DNA of 64,000 nt from Streptomyces sp. C10-9-1. GTDB lineage: Bacteria; Actinomycetota; Actinomycetes; Streptomycetales; Streptomycetaceae. Positions 8,541-16,892 of this stretch are shown piece by piece. The stretch's first letter is position 1; every line of letters starts with the position of its first letter. A model generated the notes under the pieces. That model saw nothing but the letters and a program-made list of their open reading frames with translations. It was not told where the DNA came from and made no database searches. The position numbers and the translations under genes were made by a program. The stretch is from NCBI RefSeq assembly GCF_024497955.1, contig NZ_JANHKP010000021.1:59403-123402 (forward strand), read 5' to 3'.

Positions 8541-9350
8541 ATGACCGAGCTGGAGACCATCACCTCCCTTTCCGACCCGGCGATCCGGCGCATTGTCGAT
8601 GTCACCAAGCCGTCCAGGACGAACATCAGGACGGCTCTGGTCGAGGACACCGAGCCGCTGGAGCAGTGCCTGCGCGCGGGGGTCGAGTTCATCGAGGTGT
8701 ACGCCTCCGACGCCGCGCCGGTCGCCCCCGGGCTGCTGGAGCTGTGCGGGCAGCGCGGCGTCCCGGTCCGGCTCGTCGAGTCCTCGGTCGTCAACCAGCT
8801 CTTCAGGGGCGAGCGGAAGGCGAAGACCTTCGGCCTCGCCCGGGTCCCGCGCCCCGCGCGCCTGGGCGACCTGGCGGAGCGCGCGGGCGACGTGGTCGTC
8901 CTCGACGGCGTGAAGATCGTCGGCAACATCGGCGCGATCGTGCGCACCTCCCTCGCCCTGGGCGCCGCGGGGATCGTCCTGGTGGACAGCGACCTGGCGA
9001 GCATCGCCGACCGGCGCCTGCTGCGCGCCAGCCGCGGCTACGTCTTCTCGCTGCCCGTCGTCCTGGCCGACCGGCAGGAGGCGGTGGCCTTCGTCCGGGA
9101 GAGCGGGATGCGGCTGATGGCCCTGGAGGCCGACGGCGACCTGACCGTCAAGGACCTCGGCTCCCGTGAGGAGCGCCTGGCCCTGCTGTTCGGCAGCGAG
9201 AAGGGCGGCCCCTCCGACGCCTTCAAGGAGGCGTCGGCCCTGTCCGTGTCGATCCCCATGATCGACACCACGGAGTCGCTGAACGTCTCGGTCTCGGTCG
9301 GTATCGCACTGCACGAGCGCATCCAGAGGAACTTCGCGGCCCGCAGCTGA
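8541..9350 (+). CDS. tsnR: NshR/TsnR-type 23S rRNA 2'-O-methyltransferase (thiostrepton/nosiheptide resistance)
   Basis: A 269-residue SPOUT-class rRNA methyltransferase, strikingly similar along its whole length to the thiostrepton-resistance enzyme Tsr, which methylates A1067 of 23S rRNA. Shared blocks include VTKPSRTNI near the N-terminus, SSVVNQLFRGERKAKTF, GDVVVLDGVKIVGNIGAIVRTS (SPOUT motif 1), LLFGSEKGGPSD (motif 2) and SIPMIDTTESLNVSVS (motif 3 and knot). Known members protect ribosomes from thiopeptides that bind the L11/A1067 site. No thiopeptide cluster is seen beside it; it sits alone between a lipoprotein gene and a DUF2637 gene. ATG 8541 matches the family N-terminus (MTELETI). 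Confidence 0.9.
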   Translation: MTELETITSLSDPAIRRIVDVTKPSRTNIRTALVEDTEPLEQCLRAGVEFIEVYASDAAPVAPGLLELCGQRGVPVRLVESSVVNQLFRGERKAKTFGLARVPRPARLGDLAERAGDVVVLDGVKIVGNIGAIVRTSLALGAAGIVLVDSDLASIADRRLLRASRGYVFSLPVVLADRQEAVAFVRESGMRLMALEADGDLTVKDLGSREERLALLFGSEKGGPSDAFKEASALSVSIPMIDTTESLNVSVSVGIALHERIQRNFAARS

Positions 9351-9458
9351 GCGCCCCGCCCCGCGCCCGTCCCGCCCCCGGGGCGGAGGGCGGAGGGACG
9401 TCCTCCGTCCCGGTGTGCCAGGCTGTGCCCGCACACGGAGCAGGGGAGGGAGAACGCG

Positions 9459-11066
9459 GTGGCCGCGATGCAGCTGACACGCACACACCGAATACTCATC
9501 GGTGTGGTCGTCGCGGGAGCGCTGGTCATCGCCGCGATCGGCTTCGCCGGGTCGTACGCCGCGGTCCGCGAACTGGCGGAGCGCAAGGGCTTCGGCGACT
9601 TCTCCCTGGTCTTCCCCATCGGCATCGACGCGGGCATCTGCGTGCTGCTGGCGCTGGACCTGCTGCTGACCTGGATGCGCATCCCCTTCCCGCTCCTGCG
9701 GCAGACGGCGTGGCTGCTGACGGCGGCGACGATCGCCTTCAACGGCGCCGCGGCCTGGCCGGACCCGCTGGGCGTCGGCATGCACGCCGTGATTCCCGTG
9801 CTCTTCGTGGTCGCGGTGGAGGCCGCGCGCCACGCGGTGGGCCGGATCGCCGACATCACCGCCGACAAGCACATGGAGGGGGTGCGGCTGACCCGCTGGC
9901 TGCTGTCCCCGGTGCCGACGTTCAAGCTGTGGCGGCGGATGAAGCTGTGGGAGCTGCGCAGCTACGAGCAGGTGATCAAGCTGGAGCAGGACCGGCTGAT
10001 CTACCAGGCCCGTCTGCAGGCCCGGTTCGGCCGGGCGTGGCGCCGCAAGGCACCCGTGGAGTCGCTGATGCCGCTGCGGCTGGCCCGGTACGGCGTGCCG
10101 CTGGCCGAGACCGCCCCCGCGGGCCTGGCGGCGGCCGGGATCGAGCCGGTGCTCCTGCCGCCCGCCCCGGAGACCGAGGGCGGCGGGGCCGGGGAGCTGG
10201 CGTCCGGCGGGCAGCGCACCGCACGGGAACTGCCCTCCGGCGAGGGGCCGGACGGGACGCGCCGGGACGCCCCGCAGCGGGCCGGGGACGGCGCCCCGGC
10301 GTCCGGTTCCGCGGCGCGGAGCGATCCGCAGGACATGCCGGAGCCGGGACCCGGCTCGCACGAGAGCCCGTGGTTCGCGGCGCAGCACGCGTCCCCGGAG
10401 GTGTACGAGGGCGCCTACCGCGGTGGGTACGACCCCGGGCACACCGGGGGGACGGGGACGATCCCGGTGCCCGCCGGACCGGGCGGGCGGACCCGGCCGC
10501 TGGGCAACGGCCCCCAGGACCCGCAGGCCCAGGACCCGTACGCGCAGGACCCGTACGCGCGGGCCCCCCACGCCCAGGGCCCGAACGCCCAGGGCCCGTA
10601 CGCGCAGGACCCCTACGCCGCACGCCCCTACGGCGAGGCAACCGGGGGCCCGGAGACGGCGCAGGTGTACGCGCAGCAGCGGCACCCCCGGCAGCACGAG
10701 GAGCAGGAACGTTACGTCGCCGAGGCTCCGGAGCCGCAGGCGGCTCAGGCCCGACAGCACCTCCCGGAGCAGCCCGGGCCCCCGGCGGCGGCCGACCGGC
10801 CGGAACCCGGGCCCGCCCCGGAGCAGGGCGAGGCCGCCGGCCCCGCGGACGACGCGGCGGAGCAGGAGTTCGCCGAGGCGGCCTACCCCGTCTTCGTCGC
10901 CTATGTGGACGAGCACCAGGACTACCCCAAACTGGACCTCTTCGACATCCTGCTCGCCGATCGCCACGGGGTGCGCCATCCGCGGAGCGCCGCGCTGCTG
11001 AAGCGGCTGCTGCCCGAGTTCCGGCGGCGCCTCCAGGCGAAGCTGGAGGCCGAGCACATCGCCTGA
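9459..11066 (+). CDS. DUF2637 membrane protein with Pro/Gln-rich repeat region
   Basis: A 535-residue protein. The N-terminal 150 residues carry four hydrophobic helices and the DUF2637 signature (HRILIGVVVAGALVIAAIGFAGSYAAV ... FPIGIDAGICVLLALDLLL). Related domains occur in Streptomyces plasmid spread (Spd) proteins and in chromosomal proteins of unknown function. A basic cytoplasmic region (LWRRMKLWELRSYEQVIKLEQDRL) follows, then a long disordered Pro/Gly/Gln/Glu-rich stretch with a pentapeptide repeat, and a conserved C-terminal block (FVAYVDEHQDYPKLDLFDILLADRHGV). That block resembles a winged helix-like region and may contact DNA or a partner. GGGAGGG precedes the GTG. The gene ends at a strong terminator shared with lysS. 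Confidence 0.8.
   Translation: MAAMQLTRTHRILIGVVVAGALVIAAIGFAGSYAAVRELAERKGFGDFSLVFPIGIDAGICVLLALDLLLTWMRIPFPLLRQTAWLLTAATIAFNGAAAWPDPLGVGMHAVIPVLFVVAVEAARHAVGRIADITADKHMEGVRLTRWLLSPVPTFKLWRRMKLWELRSYEQVIKLEQDRLIYQARLQARFGRAWRRKAPVESLMPLRLARYGVPLAETAPAGLAAAGIEPVLLPPAPETEGGGAGELASGGQRTARELPSGEGPDGTRRDAPQRAGDGAPASGSAARSDPQDMPEPGPGSHESPWFAAQHASPEVYEGAYRGGYDPGHTGGTGTIPVPAGPGGRTRPLGNGPQDPQAQDPYAQDPYARAPHAQGPNAQGPYAQDPYAARPYGEATGGPETAQVYAQQRHPRQHEEQERYVAEAPEPQAAQARQHLPEQPGPPAAADRPEPGPAPEQGEAAGPADDAAEQEFAEAAYPVFVAYVDEHQDYPKLDLFDILLADRHGVRHPRSAALLKRLLPEFRRRLQAKLEAEHIA
10513..10633 (+). repeat. in-frame 15-bp tandem repeat (AQDPY-type pentapeptides)
   Basis: About seven imperfect copies of a 15-base unit encode pentapeptides of the type A-Q-D/G-P-Y/N within the DUF2637 gene. 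Several units are identical at nucleotide level, so the tract is prone to slippage and copy number may vary between strains. Confidence 0.7.
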
Positions 11067-11108
11067 CGGCCCGCCCGCGACGACGCGGCGGCCGCCGCGT
11101 CTGCACGG

Positions 11109-11152
11109 CACAGGGCCCCACCCCCGGCAGAAGGAGGGGGTGGGGCCCTGTG
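11109..11152. terminator. bidirectional hairpin terminator
   Basis: A perfect 17-bp inverted repeat (CACAGGGCCCCACCCCC and its complement) with a 10-base loop lies between the convergent DUF2637 and lysS genes. Confidence 0.85.
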
Positions 11153-11180
11153 CGACGGCGTCCCGGTTCCGGGGCGGCTC

Positions 11181-12908
11181 TCAGGCCGCGAGCAGCGTGC
11201 GCACCCGGTCCGCGCCGACCGCCAGCAGCAGCGTCGGCAGGCGCGGGCCGGTCTCCCGGCCGACCAGCAGCCGGTAGAGGAGCGCGAAGAACGCCCGCTG
11301 GGCCACCTTGAGTTCCGGCGTGGGCTTGGCGTCCGGCTCCAGGCCCGCCATGACCTTGGGCACTCCGTACACGAGCGTGGTCAGGCCGTCGAGCGACCAG
11401 TGGGTGTCGAGGCCCTCCAGCAGCATCCGCAGCGACCGGCGGCCCTCCTCGTCCAGCGAGGCGAGCAGCTCGTGGTCCGGCTCGGTGCGCACGATGGTGC
11501 GCGCGTCCGCCGGGACATGGGTGGAGATCCAGTTCTCCGCGCGGTCCAGCCTCGGGCGGACCTCGTCCAGCGAGGCGACCGGGTTCTGCGGGTCCAGCTC
11601 GGCGAGGATCCGCAGCGTCTGCGCCTCGTGGCCACCGGTGATGTCCGCGACCGAGGCCAGCGTCCGGTACGGCAGCGGGCGGGGCGTGCGCGGCAGCTCC
11701 CCGGCGGCGGTGCGGGACGCGCGGGAGTGGGCGGCGGCGTCGGCGGGCAGCACCGAGCCGTCCGCCACCCGGCCCTCCAGCTTGTCCCACTCGTCGTAGA
11801 GCCGCTGGATCTCCTGGTCGAAGGCGACCTTGAACGCCTGGTTCGGCTTCCGGCGCGCGTAGAGCCAGCGCAGCAGCTGCGGCTCCATGATCCTGAGCGC
11901 GTCCGCGGGCGTGGGCACGCCGCCGCGCGAGGAGGACATCTTCGCCATGCCCGAGATGCCGACGAAGGCGTACATCGGGCCGATGGGCTGCTCGCCCCCG
12001 AAGATGCCGACGATCTGGCCGCCCACCTGGAAGGAGGAGCCCGGCGAGGAGTGGTCGACGCCGGAGGGCTCGAAGACCACGCCCTCGTAGGCCCAGCGCA
12101 TCGGCCAGTCGACCTTCCACACCAGCTTGCCCCGGTTGAACTCGGACAGCCGCACGGTCTCGGAGAACCCGCACGCCGAGCAGGTGTAGGCCAGCTCGGT
12201 GGTGTCGTCGTCGTAGGCCGTGACCGTGGTCAGGTCCTTGTTGCAGCCGCCGCAGTAGGGCTTGTACGGGAAGTACCCGGCCGAGGTGGCGCCGTCGTCC
12301 TCGGCCGCGGCGCCCGAACCCTCGGCGGCCTCCAGCTCGGCCTCGTCGACCGGCTTCTGCGACTTCTTGGCGGGGGCCTTCCTGGTGCGGTACTGGGCCA
12401 GGATCGCGTCGATGTCGCCCCGGTGGCGCATCGCGTGCAGGACCTGGTCCCGGTAGGCGCCCGAGGTGTACTGCTCGGTCTGGCTGACCGCGTCGTACTC
12501 CACGCCCAGCTCCGCCAGCGAGGCGGCCATGGCGGCCTTGAAGTGCTCGGCCCAGTTCGGGTGCGCGGACCCCTTCGGCGCCGGGACCGAGGTGAGCGGC
12601 CGGCCGATGTACTCGGCCCAGGACTCGTCGATCCCCTCGATGCCGCCCGGCACCTTGCGGTAGCGGTCGTAGTCGTCCCACGAGATCAGGTGGCGCACCT
12701 CGTACCCGCGGCGCCGCACCTCGTCGGCGACCAGGTGCGGGGTCATGACCTCGCGGAGGTTGCCCAGGTGGATGGGCCCCGAGGGGGACAGCCCGGAGGC
12801 GACGACGACCGGTTTGCCAGGCGCACGTCGCTCCGACTCGGCGATGACCTCGTCCGCGAAACGGGAGACCCAGTCGGTCTCGGTGCTGCTCTGAGCCACG
12901 GTCGGCAC
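11181..12908 (-). CDS. lysS: lysyl-tRNA synthetase, class I
   Basis: A 575-residue class I lysyl-tRNA synthetase, the archaeal-type enzyme used by many actinobacteria, which charges tRNA-Lys with lysine. The HIGH-like motif is SGLSPSGPIHLGN near residue 40 and the KMSKS-like motif is AKMSSSRGG near residue 320. A zinc-ribbon insert has CGGCNKD and CSACGFSE. The C-terminal anticodon-binding part is alpha-helical and ends VRTLLAA. The acidic stretch EAAEGSGAAAEDDGA near residue 195 is a linker insertion. GTG 12908 (MPTVAQSS) has AGGA upstream. It is divergent from argS across a 222-base promoter region. Confidence 0.95.
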   Translation of the reverse strand: MPTVAQSSTETDWVSRFADEVIAESERRAPGKPVVVASGLSPSGPIHLGNLREVMTPHLVADEVRRRGYEVRHLISWDDYDRYRKVPGGIEGIDESWAEYIGRPLTSVPAPKGSAHPNWAEHFKAAMAASLAELGVEYDAVSQTEQYTSGAYRDQVLHAMRHRGDIDAILAQYRTRKAPAKKSQKPVDEAELEAAEGSGAAAEDDGATSAGYFPYKPYCGGCNKDLTTVTAYDDDTTELAYTCSACGFSETVRLSEFNRGKLVWKVDWPMRWAYEGVVFEPSGVDHSSPGSSFQVGGQIVGIFGGEQPIGPMYAFVGISGMAKMSSSRGGVPTPADALRIMEPQLLRWLYARRKPNQAFKVAFDQEIQRLYDEWDKLEGRVADGSVLPADAAAHSRASRTAAGELPRTPRPLPYRTLASVADITGGHEAQTLRILAELDPQNPVASLDEVRPRLDRAENWISTHVPADARTIVRTEPDHELLASLDEEGRRSLRMLLEGLDTHWSLDGLTTLVYGVPKVMAGLEPDAKPTPELKVAQRAFFALLYRLLVGRETGPRLPTLLLAVGADRVRTLLAA

Positions 12909-13130
12909 GTCCTTGGTTCCTAGGGTCGGCAAGATCTTCCGCCGCCCATTCTCCCAGACGGCGCGTCGCCGCCGCACGCCTGGCACCTCGGGGCCGGGCG
13001 CCCTCCCGCCCGCCTGCGACGGAGCGGACGGGCCCGGCGCGGCCGACCGGAAACGGCGTTGCCGGGCCATGGGACACTTGACAACCGGAACATCCCGGAG
13101 AACCCGACCACCGAACAGGAACGGACACCC

Positions 13131-14909
13131 ATGGCCTCGGTCCCTTCTCTCGCTTCGAACGTGCAGCAGCGCCTCGCGGACGCCCTGTCGGCAGCCCTGC
13201 CGCAGGCGGCCTCCGCGGACCCGCTGCTCCGACGCAGCGACCGGGCCGACTTCCAGGCCAACGGCATCCTGGCGCTGGCCAAGCGGCTGAAGGGCAACCC
13301 GCGCGAGCTGGCGGCGCAGGTCGTGGACGCCGTGGGCGACGACGACGTGCTCGCGGACATCGAGGTGTCCGGCCCCGGCTTCCTGAACATCACGCTCGCC
13401 GACCGGGCGATCACCGAGACGCTGGCGGCGCGCGCCGCCGACGACCGGCTCGGCGTGCCGCTCGCGGACGAGCCCGGCCGGACGGTGATCGACTACGCCC
13501 AGCCGAACGTCGCGAAGGAGATGCACGTCGGCCATCTCCGGTCCGCGGTGATCGGCGACGCCATGGTGCGCATCCTGGAGTTCACCGGCGAGCAGGTGGT
13601 GCGGCGCCACCACATCGGCGACTGGGGCACCCAGTTCGGCATGCTCATCCAGTACCTGACCGAGCACCCGCACGAGCTGGACCACAAGGAGTCCGCCGGC
13701 GCGGGCGAGGCGGCCGGTGCCGAGGCGATGTCCAACCTGGACCGGCTCTACAAGGCGTCCCGGGCGCTCTTCGACTCCGACGAGGAGTTCAAGGCGCGGG
13801 CGCGGGACCGGGTGGTGGCGCTCCAGGCGGGCGACGAGGAGACCCTCGCCCTGTGGCAGCGCTTCGTGGACGAGTCGAAGATCTACTTCTACTCGGTCTT
13901 CGAGAAGCTCGACATGGAGATCCGCGACCCGGACATCGTCGGCGAGTCCGGCTACAACGACATGCTCGACGAGACCTGCCGGATCCTGGAGGAGTCGGGT
14001 GTCGCGGTGCGCTCCGAGGGTGCGCTCTGCGTCTTCTTCGACGACGTCAAGGGCCCCGACGGCAACCCGGTCCCGCTGATCGTCCGGAAGTCCAACGGCG
14101 GCTACGGCTACGCGGCCACCGACCTGTCGGCCATCCGCGACCGGGTGCAGAACCTGGATGCGACGAGCCTGCTCTACGTGGTGGACGCCCGGCAGTCGCT
14201 GCACTTCAAGATGGTCTTCGAGACCGCGAGGCGGGCCGGCTGGCTCAACGACAAGGTCAGGGCCCACCAGCTCGCCTTCGGCACGGTCCTCGGCAAGGAC
14301 GGCAAGCCCTTCAAGACCCGTGAGGGCGAGACCGTCCGGCTGGTCGACCTGCTCGACGAGGCGATCGACCGGGCCACGGCGGTGGTGCGCGAGAAGGCCG
14401 GGAAGGTGGGGCTGAGCGAGCAGGAGATCACCGGGAACGGCCGCCACGTGGGCATCGGCGCGGTGAAGTACGCGGACCTCTCGACGTCCGCCGTGCGCGA
14501 CTACAAGTTCGACCTCGACCAGATGGTCTCGCTCAACGGCGACACCTCGGTGTACCTCCAGTACGCCTACGCCCGGATCCAGTCGATCAAGCGCAAGGCG
14601 GGCGGGCGGAGCCCGGTGGCCCACCCCGAGCTCGAACTCGCCCCGGCAGAGCGGGCGCTGGGGCTGCACCTGGACCAGTTCGGCGAGGTGCTGGCCGAGG
14701 TCGCGGCCGGGTACGAGCCGCACAAGCTCGCCGCCTACCTGTACCAGCTGGCCTCGCACCTGACGACCTTCTACGACCAGTGCCACGTGCTCAGCGAGGA
14801 CAACCCGGCCGAGGTCGTGGAGAACCGGCTGTTCCTGGTCGACCTGACCGGACGCACCCTCCACCAGGGCATGGCACTGCTGGGCATCCGGACGCCCGAA
14901 CGCCTCTGA
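13131..14909 (+). CDS. argS: arginyl-tRNA synthetase
   Basis: A 592-residue class I arginyl-tRNA synthetase. The N-terminal Add1 domain (ADFQANGILALAKRLKGNPRELA) recognises the D-loop of tRNA. The catalytic domain has AQPNVAKEMHVGHLRSAVIGD (HIGH as HVGH) and the C-terminal DALR domain (YLQYAYARIQSIKRKA ... ASHLTTFYDQCHVL) ends at PERL. ATG 13131 begins MASVPSLASNVQQRL, preceded by AGGAAC. It is divergent from lysS, the same arrangement I recall from S. coelicolor. Confidence 0.95.
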   Translation: MASVPSLASNVQQRLADALSAALPQAASADPLLRRSDRADFQANGILALAKRLKGNPRELAAQVVDAVGDDDVLADIEVSGPGFLNITLADRAITETLAARAADDRLGVPLADEPGRTVIDYAQPNVAKEMHVGHLRSAVIGDAMVRILEFTGEQVVRRHHIGDWGTQFGMLIQYLTEHPHELDHKESAGAGEAAGAEAMSNLDRLYKASRALFDSDEEFKARARDRVVALQAGDEETLALWQRFVDESKIYFYSVFEKLDMEIRDPDIVGESGYNDMLDETCRILEESGVAVRSEGALCVFFDDVKGPDGNPVPLIVRKSNGGYGYAATDLSAIRDRVQNLDATSLLYVVDARQSLHFKMVFETARRAGWLNDKVRAHQLAFGTVLGKDGKPFKTREGETVRLVDLLDEAIDRATAVVREKAGKVGLSEQEITGNGRHVGIGAVKYADLSTSAVRDYKFDLDQMVSLNGDTSVYLQYAYARIQSIKRKAGGRSPVAHPELELAPAERALGLHLDQFGEVLAEVAAGYEPHKLAAYLYQLASHLTTFYDQCHVLSEDNPAEVVENRLFLVDLTGRTLHQGMALLGIRTPERL

Positions 14910-14916
14910 GGCCCCG

Positions 14917-14950
14917 CCGCAGGGGTGCGCGTCCGCGCGCACCCCTGCGG
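14917..14950. terminator. argS terminator, first hairpin
   Basis: A perfect 15-bp stem (CCGCAGGGGTGCGCG and its complement) with a 4-base loop begins 8 bases after the argS stop. Confidence 0.85.
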
Positions 14951-14969
14951 CCCGTACGCGGCGCACGGC

Positions 14970-15000
14970 GGGCGCCGCCCCTCCACCAGGGGCGGCGCCC
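14970..15000. terminator. second hairpin in tandem after argS
   Basis: A perfect 13-bp stem (GGGCGCCGCCCCT and its complement) with a 5-base loop lies between argS and the convergent DUF1876 gene. It may serve either direction. Confidence 0.75.
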
Positions 15001-15090
15001 GCCCTCACGTCCGGGCACGGGCGACCGGCACTGCGCCGGGGCCGGACGTCCGCCCGCTGCCCGGGGGCCGTTGGCTCGGCGTGGAGCGAC

Positions 15091-15360
15091 TCAGCGGATC
15101 GGGCGCGAGGTCCTGCCGGACGCCTCGTCGATCTGCGTGTGGGCCCGCTCCAGCAGCTGGGACGCGAGGTCCATCAGCGCCCGGGCCCCAGCGATCTCCT
15201 CGCCCACCATGAGCTGCGGCTGATCACTGTGGTGGCGGTTGGCGTTGCCGTGGCCGCGGATCTCCGAGCCGTCCCCGAGGCGCACCATGGCGGCGGCCCT
15301 GGTCCGGTCGCCGTCCTCGCGGAACTCCATCTCCACGTGCCATCCGACGAGTGTCTGCAT
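15091..15360 (-). CDS. DUF1876 domain protein
   Basis: A small soluble protein of 89 residues, beginning MQTLVGWHVEMEFREDGDRTRAAAMVRLGDG and containing RGHGNANRHHSDQP. These features match the DUF1876 family of small actinobacterial proteins, often called dsRBD-like in structure. Some members sit near stress genes; the role is unknown. A Shine-Dalgarno-like GGAGGTGG is found just upstream of ATG 15360. The gene is divergent from the chitinase. Confidence 0.85.
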   Translation of the reverse strand: MQTLVGWHVEMEFREDGDRTRAAAMVRLGDGSEIRGHGNANRHHSDQPQLMVGEEIAGARALMDLASQLLERAHTQIDEASGRTSRPIR

Positions 15361-15673
15361 GGGGACCACCTCCGCAATCGACCCTTCCAGGGTGCTCCCG
15401 CCCGGCCCTGATCGCGACCCGCGCTCCCCGGCTCCTCCCCTGCCGGCCCCCGGGCGCTCGGCGGCGGACCCTTCCCGCCGGGACGCGGGGCGCCGGGTTC
15501 GCAGGGCCAAGGGGGCACCGACCGCCGAGCGGAGCTTACTCCGAAGTCATATTGGTCTATACCTTGACTCGATCACGTCAATCACGCTTGAGTGTGGGAA
15601 CTGCCCCCCACTCAGTCGGCCCGGCCCAACTTCCCCGCCGGGCACGGCTGTTGCGCCTCGAAGGAGTGATCGA
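15361..15673. other. intergenic region between DUF1876 and chitinase genes
   Basis: This 313-base non-coding stretch drops sharply in G+C around 15540-15600. It contains the DasR-like operator and a promoter-like TTGACT (15564-15569) for the chitinase. The half nearest the DUF1876 gene is GC-rich and shows nothing else I recognise. Confidence 0.6.
15551..15566 (+). promoter_or_regulatory. DasR-responsive element (dre)-like operator of the chitinase gene
   Basis: ATTGGTCTATACCTTG contains the core TGGTCTA-ACC of the dre consensus, which as I recall it is ACTGGTCTAGACCACT. I count 11 of 16 matches, with all the central TGGTCTA and ACC positions kept. DasR is the GlcNAc-responsive GntR repressor that controls chitinase genes. 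The site abuts TTGACT at 15564, so a bound repressor would cover the -35 region. Confidence 0.65.
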
Positions 15674-16564
15674 GTGCTGCGCACACGCCTCATGGCCCTG
15701 CTGACGGCGGTCCTGATGGCCGCCGGTCTCGCCGTGGCCCTGACCCCCTCAGCGTCCGCCGCCTCCCCCTGCGACACCGCCCCCGAATGGCGGCAGGGCA
15801 CCTGGTACACCGCTGGCAACGTTGTCAGGTACAACGGCTCCTACTACATCGCCGAACACGACAACCCGGGCTACTCGCCGACGATCAGCACCTGGTACTG
15901 GGACCCGTACGACTGCGGTGGCGGCGGCGGGAACCCGGACCCGTCCGGCTTCGTGGTCAGCGAGGCCCAGTTCAACCGGATGTTCCCGAACAGGAACTCC
16001 TTCTACACCTACAGCGGCCTGACCGCCGCCCTCGCCGCATACCCGGGCTTCGCCAACACCGGCGGCGACACGGTCAGGAAGCAGGAGGCCGCGGCCTTCC
16101 TCGCCAACGTCAGCCACGAGACGGGCGGGCTCGTCCACATCGTCGAGCAGAACACGGCCAACTACCCGCACTACTGCGACTGGGGCCAGCCGTACGGCTG
16201 CCCGGCCGGCCAGGCCGCCTACTACGGCCGCGGGCCGATCCAGCTCAGCTGGAACTTCAACTACAAGGCGGCCGGCGACGCCCTCGGCATCGACCTGCTG
16301 AACAACCCCTGGCGCGTCCAGAACGAGTCGGCCGTCGCCTGGAAGACCGGCCTGTGGTACTGGAACACCCAGTCCGGGCCCGGCACGATGAGCGGCCACA
16401 CGGCCATGGTGACCGGGGCGGGCTTCGGCCAGACGATCCGCTCCATCAACGGCGCCCTGGAGTGCGACGGCGGGAACCCGGCGCAGGTCCAGAGCCGGGT
16501 GACCACGTACCAGCAGTTCACGCAGGTCCTCGGCGTCCCGGCGGGCGGCAACCTCTACTGCTGA
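15674..16564 (+). CDS. secreted GH19 chitinase with chitin-binding domain
   Basis: A 296-residue exported chitinase hydrolysing beta-1,4-GlcNAc polymers. The signal peptide occupies about residues 1-35 (cut near SASA). A CBM5/12-like chitin-binding module of about 50 residues, bounded by cysteines (CDTAPEWRQGTWYTAGNVV ... YDC), is followed by a Gly linker and a GH19 catalytic domain. The domain contains AAFLANVSHETGGL, with the catalytic Glu, GRGPIQLSWNFNY and CDGGNPAQVQSRV, typical of the streptomycete ChiC/F/G group. GTG 15674 follows GAAGGAG. Expression is probably under GlcNAc control through the upstream dre-like site. Confidence 0.95.
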   Translation: MLRTRLMALLTAVLMAAGLAVALTPSASAASPCDTAPEWRQGTWYTAGNVVRYNGSYYIAEHDNPGYSPTISTWYWDPYDCGGGGGNPDPSGFVVSEAQFNRMFPNRNSFYTYSGLTAALAAYPGFANTGGDTVRKQEAAAFLANVSHETGGLVHIVEQNTANYPHYCDWGQPYGCPAGQAAYYGRGPIQLSWNFNYKAAGDALGIDLLNNPWRVQNESAVAWKTGLWYWNTQSGPGTMSGHTAMVTGAGFGQTIRSINGALECDGGNPAQVQSRVTTYQQFTQVLGVPAGGNLYC

Positions 16565-16892
16565 CACCGCCGGGCGTCCCCTCGCGGACCACGCCGTCAC
16601 GGGCCGCGGGTCCGGGGCTCCCCGCCCCGGGCCCGCGGCCCGGCCGCACCCCTCCCACCACGTCGGGGACGCCGCGGGAGGGGAGCGCCCGACGCCCGCA
16701 GCCTCCTCCCCGGCGTCCGCCCCGCCGCCCCCGGCGTCCTCCCGGTACGGCACCTTCACGCCACGCCGGCAGGGCGCGCACCGGCCGATCACCGGCGGCC
16801 GGGCAACCCCCGCGCCCCGCGCCCCGTCCTCCGGGATCGAGAGGGCGCGCGGGATCAACCGGGCGCCCGTGAAACGGGGTTGAGGAGAAACG
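16565..16892. other. intergenic region after the chitinase gene
   Basis: This 328-base region holds the chitinase terminator at its start and presumably the promoter of the next gene at its end. The ribosome site GAGGAG (16882-16887) precedes TTG 16893. I see no open frame with convincing coding character in between. Confidence 0.6.
16601..16641 (+). terminator. chitinase terminator hairpin
   Basis: A 17-bp stem (GGGCCGCGGGTCCGGGG, one non-Watson-Crick position) with a 7-base loop lies 37 bases after the chitinase stop. Confidence 0.8.

Noticed and set aside
12909..15008. Leftward open frame extending lysS upstream through argS
   Set aside because: The extension is antisense to the well-defined argS gene. 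The lysS protein begins naturally at GTG 12908 with a ribosome site.
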